NCBI GenBank assembly: GCA_037442205.1
Contig: JBBIQS010000146.1
Span: 1 to 9,880, forward strand
Origin: JBBIQS01 sp037442205
GTDB lineage: Bacteria > Myxococcota > Myxococcia > Myxococcales > UBA5297
Direction: 5' to 3'
Length of the DNA: 9,880 bases
A program made the translations under genes and the position numbers. The notes below the pieces were generated by a model. That model made no database searches and was not told the DNA's origin. It saw only the letters and a list, made by a program, of their open reading frames with translations. Below, in pieces: positions 1 to 6,479 of the stretch; the stretch's first letter is position 1, and each line of letters begins with the position of its first letter.

Positions 1-527
<527 letters not shown>

Positions 528-581
528 TCCTGCCGGCGCGCGCCGCGCTGCCCGCCCGCGCACAAATTCCAGGTCGCCGGC

Positions 582-613
582 TCCGGCTCGCTTTGCCTGC
601 TCCCAGAGCCGGA
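582..613. promoter_or_regulatory. 8-bp perfect inverted repeat over the promoter, operator candidate
   Basis: TCCGGCTC (582-589) and GAGCCGGA (606-613) are exact reverse complements separated by 16 bases. The -35 hexamer candidate lies between the arms and the right arm falls in the promoter spacer, where a bound dimeric repressor would block RNA polymerase. The left arm also overlaps a CCGGCT tandem (577-588), giving a second possible half-site. Acyl-CoA dehydrogenase genes are often controlled by TetR- or FadR-type regulators, but no regulator gene lies in the window, so the assignment is inference. A simple RNA hairpin is the alternative. Confidence 0.35.
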
Positions 614-621
614 TCTATGCT
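593..621 (+). promoter_or_regulatory. Candidate sigma-70-type promoter of the acyl-CoA dehydrogenase gene
   Basis: A TTGCCT hexamer (593-598) and a TATGCT hexamer (616-621) are separated by exactly 17 bases. Each matches the TTGACA/TATAAT consensus at four of six positions. Transcription would begin near 628, leaving a leader of about 27 bases with the GGAG ribosome binding site (642-645). In such GC-rich DNA this combination stands out, but it is read by eye only. Confidence 0.42.
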
Positions 622-654
622 GCATTGCGTCAACCTTTGCCCGGAGACCTGCCC

Positions 655-2604
655 ATGGCCAGCGCCAACGCCAACTACTTCCTGGACAACGAGGACCTGC
701 TCTTCCAGTTCAAGCACGGGCTGAACTGGAAGGAGATCGTGCCGCTGGTCGAGGCGGGGTTCAGCTATCCCGACGGCCCCAAGTCGGTCGAGGAGGCGGT
801 CCAGTTCTTCGAGGAGGTGCTGACGGCCACCGGCGAGTTCGCCTGCAAGGAGATCGCCCCGCGGGCGCCGAAGATGGACAAGAAGGGCACCCACCTCAAG
901 GACGGCGAGGTGGTCTTCTCCGAGGAGGCCGACCAGATCTTCGCCGGGATGCGCGAGCTGGGGCTGTTCGGCATCAACAGCCCGCGCGAGCTGGGCGGCA
1001 GCAACGCCCCGCTGTCGATGTACTTCCTGGTGTCCGAGATCCTGGCCCGCGCCGACGTCTCGGTGATGACCCACTACGGCTTCCACGGCGGAGTGGCGGC
1101 GGCGCTGCTGCTGTACTCGGTCCGCGAGGGCAGCGCGGTCTTCGAGAACGGCAAGCTGGTCAAGAGCCGCTGGGACGAGGCGATCCGCGAGATCGCCCAG
1201 GGCAAGAACTTCGGCTGCATGGTGCTCACCGAGCCCGACGCCGGCAGCGACCTGGGCAACATCAAGACCCGCGCCGTGCTCAAGGACGGCCAGTGGCGGC
1301 TCAGCGGCGAGAAGATCTTCATCACCAGCGGCCACGGGCAGTACCAGATCGTCCTCGCCAAGACCGAGGACCAGAAGGCCGACAAGGACGGAATGGAGGG
1401 CTTGAAGGCGCTGAGCCTGTTCCTGGTCCCGCGCAAGATCGTCAGGGACGGCAAGACCATCGACAACGTCAAGGTGACCAAGGTCGAGGAGAAGCTGGGG
1501 CACCACGGCTCGGCCACCGTCTCGCTCTACTACGAGGACTCGGTCGGCGAGCTGATCGGCAAGCGCGGCCAGGGCTTCGAGCTGATGGCGCTCTTGATGA
1601 ACTCGGCGCGGATCGGGGTCGGGCTGGAGGGCGTGGCCACCTGCGAGGCCGCCTTCCGCATGGCCAGCGCCTACGCCGCCGAGCGGCGGACGATGGGCAA
1701 GGCCATCGCCGACCACGAGCTGATCGCCGAGAAGCTGCTCGACATGGACACCTGGACCCGCGGCATGCGCGCGCTGGCGGTCGAGGCGATGAACGCAATG
1801 GAGGTCAGCCAGCGGCTGGACGTCAAGCTCAAGACCAGCCCGCCGCAGGACGACGGGGAGGCGGCGGCGCTCAAGGCCCGGCAGCAGAAGCTGTCGCGCA
1901 AGGCCCGCCGGCTGACCCCGCTGCTCAAGTACATCACCTCGGAGAAGAGCGTCGAGGTGGCCCGCGACCTGATGCAGATCCACGGCGGCATGGGCTACAT
2001 CGACGAGACCGGGGCCCACAAGTACCTGCGCGACGCGCTGGTGATGCCGATCTACGAGGGCACCAGCCAGATCCAGGCGCTGATGGCCACCAAGGACCAC
2101 CTGCTGTGGGCGGCCCGCGACCCGGCCGGCTTCATCCGCCGCTCGACCCGCGCCCGGCTGCTGGCCCGCACCACCTCCCAGCCGCTGATGCGCGAGGTGC
2201 TCAAGGCCGACGCCCAGGTCTACCGCACCACCGAGACCCTGATGCTGCGCATCTTCGGCCGCAAGGTCCGGGCGGAGTGGGAGCAGGGCATCCGCGGCAA
2301 GCAGCCGGCGAGCTGGTCGAGCTACCTGGCCCGCGACTTCATGCGCCACTGGGACATGAAGGCCGACTTCTCCCAGGGCCTGCTCCACGCCGAGCGGCTC
2401 ACCCGCATGCTGGCCGACGTGGCCATCGGCAAGGTGCTCGCCAAGCAGGCCGCCCAGTTCCCCGAGCGGCGCAAGCTCGCCGAGCGCTTCGTCAAGAAGA
2501 TGGCCCTGCGCGTCGACGCCCTGGCCCGCGAGATCGAGGCCGGCGACGAGAGCGTGTTCGAGGCCATCGCCGAGCGCCAGGCCGGCGCCGCTGCGCGCGA
2601 GTAG
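655..2604 (+). CDS. Acyl-CoA dehydrogenase, large form with C-terminal extension (649 aa)
   Basis: This FAD-dependent enzyme introduces the trans-2,3 double bond in acyl-CoA thioesters, the first step of fatty-acid beta-oxidation, passing electrons to ETF in the cytoplasm. Family signatures are clear: LTEPDAGSDLGN at residues 191-202 (acyl-CoA/FAD-binding loop), GEKIFITSGHG at 218-228, QIHGGMGYIDE ending at 451, and IYEGTSQIQ at 466-474 with E468 in the catalytic-glutamate position of the family. The ATG at 655 is chosen because a GGAG lies 9 bases upstream and family-like sequence begins there; the open frame further upstream shows no similarity. At 649 residues it is far longer than the roughly 380-residue short-chain enzymes; about 170-180 helical residues follow the core, as in larger bacterial acyl-CoA dehydrogenases. 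A charged insert (about 405-425) interrupts the C-terminal helical domain. Substrate chain length cannot be read from sequence. It appears monocistronic, with its own promoter candidate and a REP-like element behind the stop. Confidence 0.95.
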   Translation: MASANANYFLDNEDLLFQFKHGLNWKEIVPLVEAGFSYPDGPKSVEEAVQFFEEVLTATGEFACKEIAPRAPKMDKKGTHLKDGEVVFSEEADQIFAGMRELGLFGINSPRELGGSNAPLSMYFLVSEILARADVSVMTHYGFHGGVAAALLLYSVREGSAVFENGKLVKSRWDEAIREIAQGKNFGCMVLTEPDAGSDLGNIKTRAVLKDGQWRLSGEKIFITSGHGQYQIVLAKTEDQKADKDGMEGLKALSLFLVPRKIVRDGKTIDNVKVTKVEEKLGHHGSATVSLYYEDSVGELIGKRGQGFELMALLMNSARIGVGLEGVATCEAAFRMASAYAAERRTMGKAIADHELIAEKLLDMDTWTRGMRALAVEAMNAMEVSQRLDVKLKTSPPQDDGEAAALKARQQKLSRKARRLTPLLKYITSEKSVEVARDLMQIHGGMGYIDETGAHKYLRDALVMPIYEGTSQIQALMATKDHLLWAARDPAGFIRRSTRARLLARTTSQPLMREVLKADAQVYRTTETLMLRIFGRKVRAEWEQGIRGKQPASWSSYLARDFMRHWDMKADFSQGLLHAERLTRMLADVAIGKVLAKQAAQFPERRKLAERFVKKMALRVDALAREIEAGDESVFEAIAERQAGAAARE

Positions 2605-2610
2605 GGCTGG

Positions 2611-2700
2611 GGGCGCCGGCTTTCAGCCGGCCCCGCACGACGCGCGAGAAGTCCCCAGGCCGGCCTGCCGCCGGATGGCCGGCCAAAAGCCGGCGCTCCA
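2611..2700. repeat. REP-like inverted-repeat element after the dehydrogenase gene
   Basis: Two arms face each other: the left (2613-2632, GCGCCGGCTTTCAGCCGGCC) and the right (2677-2696), whose reverse complement matches the left at 18 of 20 positions. The left arm is itself a hairpin (GCCGGCT, loop TTC, AGCCGGC); the right arm folds as GCCGGC, loop CAAAA, GCCGGC. Another GGCCGGCC lies between them at 2658-2665. The element begins 7 bases after the dehydrogenase stop. Paired GC-rich hairpins between genes are typical of REP/BIME sequences, which can stabilise mRNA 3' ends or end transcription. No second copy was found in the window, so its multicopy nature is inference. Confidence 0.6.
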
Positions 2701-2766
2701 ACGTCCTGCGTCAAGCACCCGCCCAACTTTTCGGCCAGCCATTCTCGACGCCGCTCGGAGTCGCGG

Positions 2767-2775
2767 TGCTAGAGT
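2767..2775 (+). promoter_or_regulatory. Possible extended -10 element before the TPR gene
   Basis: TGCTAGAGT carries the TG-N extension followed by TAGAGT, four of six matches to TATAAT, 28 bases before the ATG at 2803. No convincing -35 hexamer lies at 16-18 bases. Extended -10 promoters can do without one, so this is plausible but weak. Confidence 0.25.
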
Positions 2776-2802
2776 CAGTTCGGTGGCGGTCGCGAGGTCG
2801 GA

Positions 2803-3855
2803 ATGCGCTTCCTCGAGCTCTACGCGGGCGGCGGATACGAGATCGCCAGCACTGGCGACCGCGACGCCGCTCCGCTGAGCTTCCACTTCGAGGCCCGCGA
2901 CCTGGCCCAGGCGCAGCGCTACCTCCAGGACATGTACGTCGAGCTGTCGCTGCGCCCGGATCGCAGCGGGGCGCTGGCCTACTGCCTCGACATCCCCGAC
3001 CGCAACGTCCGGCCCTGGGCCATCCCGCTGCAGCCCGAGGATCTTCCCCGGCTGTCGGCCCGGGCCAGCCTGATGGACGGCTGCCCCACCGTCATCTACA
3101 GCTCCGAGGGTCGCGCCCTGGACCTGACCCACTTCGCCCGCCACCTGGAGCATGACTGGAGCGGCCGCGTGGCCGGCGCGCTGATCCACTTCTCCGAGGG
3201 GCGACTGGACAAGGCCTGCTCCCAGCTGCGCCAGGTCTGCGAGGAGCACCCCGACTCGCTGCCCAGCGCCCACCACCTCCTGGGCCGCTGCCTCAAGGTC
3301 AAGGGCGAGCTGCATCCGGCCATCGCCAGCTACCACGCCGCGGTGCGCGCCGCCTGCGACAAGCTCACCGGGCGGATGATCCCCTTCGCCGCCGGGCCGC
3401 TGGCGGACATGGGGGTGGCCTACAAGAAGCTGGGAGAGCTCGACCAGGCGGTCCACTGCCTGCTGCACTCGCTGGCGCTGCGCCCCAATCACCCCGAGGC
3501 GCTGCTGACCTTCTTCTCGATGTTCCCCGACTCCGAGGAGTACGCGCTCTACGGCGCGGCCCGGGTGCTGGCCATCGGCGGCAGCGACGAGCTGGCGGCG
3601 GAGTTCCTCACCCGCTACGCCGGCTACCGCAAGACCGACCCCGACTGGCTCAAGGTCAAGGCCAACCGGCTGGCCAGGCAGGTGGACCTGGCGAAGTGGC
3701 CCTTCGGCCGCTCCGAGTTCGCCCGCTTCGACCACTTCGAGCGCGGGCTTTCCGGGAACGCCAGCGAGATCGCCGAGCAGTCCTCGGCGGCCGCCGCCCG
3801 CACCAACGCCGCGGTGGACGTCTCGGCCGGCCGCAGCTGGCTCAAGCTCAAGTAG
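2803..3855 (+). CDS. Tetratricopeptide repeat protein of unknown function (350 aa)
   Basis: The start at 2803 has a GAGG ribosome binding site 5 bases upstream. There is no signal peptide or membrane segment, so it is probably cytoplasmic. Residues 1-120 form a mixed domain I do not recognise (it opens MRFLELYAGGGYEIASTGD). TPR-type helical hairpins follow at about 122-153 (ALIHFSEGRLDKACSQLRQV), 154-187 (LLGRCLKVKGELHPAIASYH) and 197-230 (MGVAYKKLGELDQAVHCLLH, ending LRPNHPEA, a classic repeat end). Residues 231-350 contain more helical sequence and an Ala/Ser-rich tail. TPRs mediate protein-protein contacts; the partner is unknown. The gene stands alone: 198 bp with a REP-like element before it and 193 bp after it. 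The TPR call is firm, any specific role is not. Confidence 0.85.
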   Translation: MRFLELYAGGGYEIASTGDRDAAPLSFHFEARDLAQAQRYLQDMYVELSLRPDRSGALAYCLDIPDRNVRPWAIPLQPEDLPRLSARASLMDGCPTVIYSSEGRALDLTHFARHLEHDWSGRVAGALIHFSEGRLDKACSQLRQVCEEHPDSLPSAHHLLGRCLKVKGELHPAIASYHAAVRAACDKLTGRMIPFAAGPLADMGVAYKKLGELDQAVHCLLHSLALRPNHPEALLTFFSMFPDSEEYALYGAARVLAIGGSDELAAEFLTRYAGYRKTDPDWLKVKANRLARQVDLAKWPFGRSEFARFDHFERGLSGNASEIAEQSSAAAARTNAAVDVSAGRSWLKLK

Positions 3856-4016
3856 CCCGCCTTATCTGCCGCGGTTTGACCTGGGTCGGCGCGGTCCCGC
3901 ATCCGCTGACCCACCGCCCCGGTGGCGACCCTCCCGCCCCCGCCGGCCGGCACCGAGATCCGCCCGGATTCCGCCGCCCTGCCGCACCTGAGCCCATGGC
4001 GCGGCCGTTGCTTTCC

Positions 4017-4037
4017 GAAGGCCCCGGTGGGGTTTTC
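4017..4037 (+). promoter_or_regulatory. Stem-loop just upstream of the zinc-ribbon gene's ribosome binding site
   Basis: GAAGGCCCC (4017-4025) pairs with GGGGTTTTC (4029-4037) around a GGT loop: four C-G pairs, two G-U, two A-T and a closing G-C. The hairpin ends one base before the CGGAGG ribosome binding site (4038-4043). It could influence translation of the gene at 4049. The four T residues also give it a weak resemblance to an intrinsic terminator for the TPR gene, but they form part of the stem. Confidence 0.3.
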
Positions 4038-4048
4038 CGGAGGCAGCG

Positions 4049-4282
4049 ATGTCGGCGGTGTGCATCCAGTGCGGCAGCGAGCTCAATCGGAGCAGGTTCG
4101 TGCTCTGCGCGGCGACCGAGCGGGCGTACGCCTGCCTGTGTGCCGGCTGTGCGGAGCATTTCCAGTCGCGGGAGGCGGCGTTCGAGAGGCTGGAGCAGCT
4201 GCTGGGGGTCCACCCAACGCCCGAGCAGCGCCAGGCGCTGGCGCTGCAGGACGCCACCGCGGTCAACCGGGCGGCGGTCTAG
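4049..4282 (+). CDS. Small cysteine-rich zinc-ribbon-like protein (77 aa)
   Basis: A strong GGAGG (4039-4043) lies 5 bases before the ATG. The protein has six cysteines in its first 34 residues: C5-x2-C8, C20, C29, C31-x2-C34, with H37 close behind. The two CxxC knuckles (C5/C8 and C31/C34) are spaced as in a treble-clef or rubredoxin-type zinc ribbon. Residues 38-77 form an amphipathic helix (SREAAFERLEQLLGV) and an Ala/Gln-rich tail. No signal peptide is present. Small zinc ribbons commonly bind nucleic acid or protein partners; which applies here cannot be told. The next gene begins 13 bases after its stop, so the two are almost certainly co-transcribed, suggesting a partner role for the receiver-like protein. 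I do not recognise a named family. Confidence 0.75.
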   Translation: MSAVCIQCGSELNRSRFVLCAATERAYACLCAGCAEHFQSREAAFERLEQLLGVHPTPEQRQALALQDATAVNRAAV

Positions 4283-4295
4283 AGCGAGGCGAGCG

Positions 4296-4697
4296 ATGGA
4301 TACTCCCCTCATTCTGGTGCTGCACCCCGACGACACCGGCTGCGACCTGATGGTGGACGCCCTGCGCAAGTCGGGCTTCCGGGTCCGCTGTGCGCCGGAC
4401 GCCGCGGCGGCGCTGGAGTCGCTGGCGCAGCAGCCAAGGATCGCGCTGCTGGTGGCCGACTTCCCCGGTCACCAGCTGGCGATGACCCGGCTTCGAAGAG
4501 AGCCGGCGCTGGAGCGGGTGCCGCTGCTGGCGATCTGCCAGAGCCCGCAGGACGCGCCCGAGGACGCGGTGGCCTTCCTGCGCACCCCGGCCGACGTCAG
4601 CGAGCTGCTGCAGTGGGCCTTCCTGCTCACCGGCGCCGATCCCGAGGCGCTGGCGCGCCTGCCGCAGCTGCTGCCCTCGAAGCGGGCGGTCTGCTGA
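4296..4697 (+). CDS. Stand-alone, degenerate response-regulator receiver protein (133 aa)
   Basis: The ATG at 4296 has a GAGG about 8 bases upstream; a longer open frame further upstream overlaps the zinc-ribbon gene and is rejected. The layout is that of a CheY-like receiver: beta-1 LILVLHPDD with acidic D12/D13, helix 1 (CDLMVDALRKSGF), beta-3 ALLVADFPG with D55 at the phospho-acceptor position, beta-4 VPLLAIC and beta-5 AFLRTPADVSELL. Two conserved switch positions depart from the norm: the Ser/Thr after beta-4 is replaced by Cys/Gln (C81, Q82), and the Lys before Pro at the end of beta-5 is R96-T-P. This suggests a divergent or non-phosphorylated receiver acting as a protein-interaction module. 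There is no output domain; about 25 extra residues follow the fold. It shares a transcription unit with the zinc-ribbon gene. No histidine kinase is nearby. Confidence 0.7.
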   Translation: MDTPLILVLHPDDTGCDLMVDALRKSGFRVRCAPDAAAALESLAQQPRIALLVADFPGHQLAMTRLRREPALERVPLLAICQSPQDAPEDAVAFLRTPADVSELLQWAFLLTGADPEALARLPQLLPSKRAVC

Positions 4698-5106
4698 TTG
4701 GGAGCGTGGGCCGAAGAGCTAGAACCCCTGAGACCTCGACAGCCTTGTCTGCGGCGAGGGCGGGAATCGCCTTCGCCGGCTTCCGGGCCGCCGTGTGCGT
4801 CTCGCCGCTGGCGCGCTCGGTCTCGCTCGCGGAGCCGCCCCCGCCGGGAAGTGGCTGCCTTCTCCGTTCTCTCCGGCAGACCCTGCCCGGCAACGGGACT
4901 GCCGGCAATGCCGCGAGTCGAGTCTTGATCCTGGCCGAAGTTCCGGGTCCCAGCAGCTCAACCGCAGAATCGATAGCCGGCTGGCGTGCCGTCCAGACAG
5001 CGGGTGCGCGGGCCCGTCCGTCCGTGCTGGCAATCGGCGTCCGTGAGACAGGCCTCCTCGTGGCAAGTTCTTCCTCGCGCCCTGGAGCCGTGGTAGGTCG
5101 CGGGCC
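4698..5106. other. 409-bp stretch with no convincing gene
   Basis: Open frames exist on both strands here, as expected at this G+C, but their translations are low-complexity Arg/Ala/Pro/Ser sequence with no recognisable motif and no good ribosome binding site. The stretch separates the receiver-like gene from the DUF2293 gene. It contains a strong dyad at 4873-4905 and a weak -10-like TAGAAC close to 4718. It may be a long leader for the DUF2293 gene, a decayed gene or an unrecognised small RNA; nothing in the sequence decides between them. Confidence 0.5.
4873..4905. repeat. 33-bp interrupted palindrome in the 409-bp gap
   Basis: CCGGCAGACCC (4873-4883) and GGGACTGCCGG (4895-4905) are inverted copies matching at 10 of 11 positions, with a single A/A mismatch. 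The 11-base centre contains a further small palindrome, TGCC-C-GGCA (4884-4892). No T-run follows on either strand, so it does not look like an intrinsic terminator. It could be an operator, a structured RNA element or part of a repeat family. Confidence 0.5.
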
Positions 5107-5787
5107 ATGCCGAACCAACCCGAAGCGCTCATCGTGAGCCCCACCTCGAAGCCCAACGTCGTCCGCGCCGCCGACGGCCGGCATCTGTCGCCGCCCGAGG
5201 GCTGGGCGCTGCTCCCGCCCGGCGACGCCGGACTCACCCGGCGAGTGAAGGCCGCCGGGCCGTCGTGGACGGTACAGGAGAAGGTGGGGCGCAAGCTCTT
5301 CAGCCGCGGGGTGTGGGCGCCGGCGGCGAACGTCGAGGCGGCGCGGGCGGCGCTCACCGCCGAGCACGCCACCGAGGGCTACCAGAAGAAGCTGGCGCAG
5401 GGGCGGGCGCGGCGGGCGGCGGAGCAGGAAGAGTACGTGGTCGATTTCCGGGCCAACGTGCTGACCTTCCTGCGCTTCGCTCCGGCGTTCGCCGAGAAGG
5501 CCCAGAAGATGGCGGCGCTGGTGACCGTCCACGCCACGCCGGTGGGCAGCGGCACCGTCGCCCGCACCGAGCGCATTCCGATCGAGGAGCGAGCCGAGTC
5601 GGCGGTCATCGCCTGGATGCGCCACCAGACCACCGCCTACGACCGGCTGAGCATCGAGCGGGTGAAGGGCGCCCGGCGGGCCGTGCGGCGCGAGCTGGCC
5701 GAACAGTCGCGGGCGCTGCTCGACCTGCACCGGATCGATCGGCTGCACGCGGCGGTTGCCTGCCCGCTGTGCCAGGCGCTGGCGTAG
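5107..5787 (+). CDS. DUF2293 domain protein (226 aa)
   Basis: The C-terminal half matches my recollection of the DUF2293 family: the VGSGTVARTERIPIEERAES segment followed by AVIAWMRHQTTAYDRL (about 166-181) and a basic helix VKGARRAVRRELAEQSRALL (186-205). The family occurs in bacteria and fungi and has no established function; the Arg/Lys-rich helix hints at nucleic-acid or ribosome contact, which is inference. Residues 1-60 resemble a small domain with HLSPPEGWALLPPGD; residues 75-110 are a charged, probably coiled helix. A CPLC pair near the end (C219/C222) could add a metal or disulfide site. No signal peptide. The ATG at 5107 lacks a strong ribosome binding site, the nearest GGAG being about 20 bases upstream, so the start is less certain. 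It converges with the NTF2-like gene, stops 45 bp apart, with no clear terminator between. Confidence 0.75.
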   Translation: MPNQPEALIVSPTSKPNVVRAADGRHLSPPEGWALLPPGDAGLTRRVKAAGPSWTVQEKVGRKLFSRGVWAPAANVEAARAALTAEHATEGYQKKLAQGRARRAAEQEEYVVDFRANVLTFLRFAPAFAEKAQKMAALVTVHATPVGSGTVARTERIPIEERAESAVIAWMRHQTTAYDRLSIERVKGARRAVRRELAEQSRALLDLHRIDRLHAAVACPLCQALA

Positions 5788-5832
5788 GACCGACGAACGC
5801 GGCGAACCGGCATCGTCGAGCGTAAGGCGCCG

Positions 5833-6270
5833 TCAGTAGGCGAGCAGGCCGGTGTGCATCACCAGCTTCCACTCGCCGCCCGGCATCCGCGTGTAGACCT
5901 TGCAGGCGCGTCCCTTCCAATGGGCATCGCGCCCCTGCTGGTCCCGCCACAGCGTGTCGACATCGACCACCGCGAAACCGCCGTCGGCCTCCGGGGTGAC
6001 GACGATCTCGCGGATCTCGCGGCGGTTGTGAATCAGGCGGTGGGTCGCGAAGAGCGACTGCCAACCCCGGGTCCACCGTTCGCGGTCGAAGCGGCCCATC
6101 ACGAAGACCCAGGTGGCGGGGTCGTGATCGCGATCGGTCGGAGGCCACGGCCAGACCATGTCCGGATGAAACAGCTCGACCAGCGCCGGGGCGTCCTGGC
6201 GATCCCAGGCGCGCGTCTCGCGATGCACCATCTCTTCGATCGCCTGCCTGGCTGCCTCTCGCTCGTCCAT
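5833..6270 (-). CDS. NTF2/SnoaL-like small protein (145 aa)
   Basis: I place the start at the ATG at 6270, not at the GTG three codons upstream (6279): AGGAGG (plus-strand positions 6280-6285) is 9 bases from the ATG but directly abuts the GTG. The protein opens with a helix (REAARQAIEEMVHRETRAWD) followed by QDAPALVELFHPDMVW, the pattern of a SnoaL/DUF4440-type NTF2-like cone fold, and ends in strands (ACKVYTRMPGGEWKLVMHTG) typical of that fold. The length is usual for the superfamily. Its members range from polyketide cyclases and isomerases to non-enzymatic ligand-binding or immunity proteins, so no reaction is assigned. The aromatic, acidic face (W40, W42, D46, D48, H49) could line a pocket. 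It lies 209 bp downstream of the exported helical protein gene, so separate transcription is likely. Cytoplasmic; no signal peptide. Confidence 0.8.
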   Translation of the reverse strand: MDEREAARQAIEEMVHRETRAWDRQDAPALVELFHPDMVWPWPPTDRDHDPATWVFVMGRFDRERWTRGWQSLFATHRLIHNRREIREIVVTPEADGGFAVVDVDTLWRDQQGRDAHWKGRACKVYTRMPGGEWKLVMHTGLLAY

Positions 6271-6376
6271 TGTCTCCACCCTCCTCTTTCGCGCTGGTGC
6301 TCTCCCGGGCCGTCGGTGGGCGGCAGGGGCGACGGCAGATTACGGGAACCTTGGCGGTGGCGGCCGGCGCTACCTT

Positions 6377-6392
6377 GCTCGGATGGCCGAGC
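6377..6392. other. 6-bp hairpin between the exported-protein gene and the NTF2-like gene
   Basis: GCTCGG (6377-6382), loop ATGG, CCGAGC (6387-6392), extended by CTT/AAG after a two-base bulge. It lies about 90 bases beyond the stop of the minus-strand gene at 6480-7385. There is no T-run, so at best it is a weak terminator or a chance GC-rich palindrome. Confidence 0.2.
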
Positions 6393-6479
6393 TGAAGTCC
6401 GGGCATTCTGCTGCTGCCTCAGCTCGCCCGCTCACTGCTCCGCCGACTGCCGGCGACTGGAAGCGCGGCCCCCTCCTGA

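Noticed and set aside
1293..3155. A 620-residue plus-strand frame overlapping the dehydrogenase and TPR genes
   Set aside because: The translation is Arg/Gly/Pro/Ala-rich out-of-frame sequence with no ribosome binding site or domain.
4627..5748. A long minus-strand frame covering the 409-bp gap and the DUF2293 gene
   Set aside because: No recognisable motif, no good start signal, and its upper half is antisense to a gene with a recognised domain; it does not explain the gap.
5788..5832. A bidirectional terminator between the convergent DUF2293 and NTF2-like genes
   Set aside because: Expected from layout, but the 45 bases contain no stem of useful length and no T-run.
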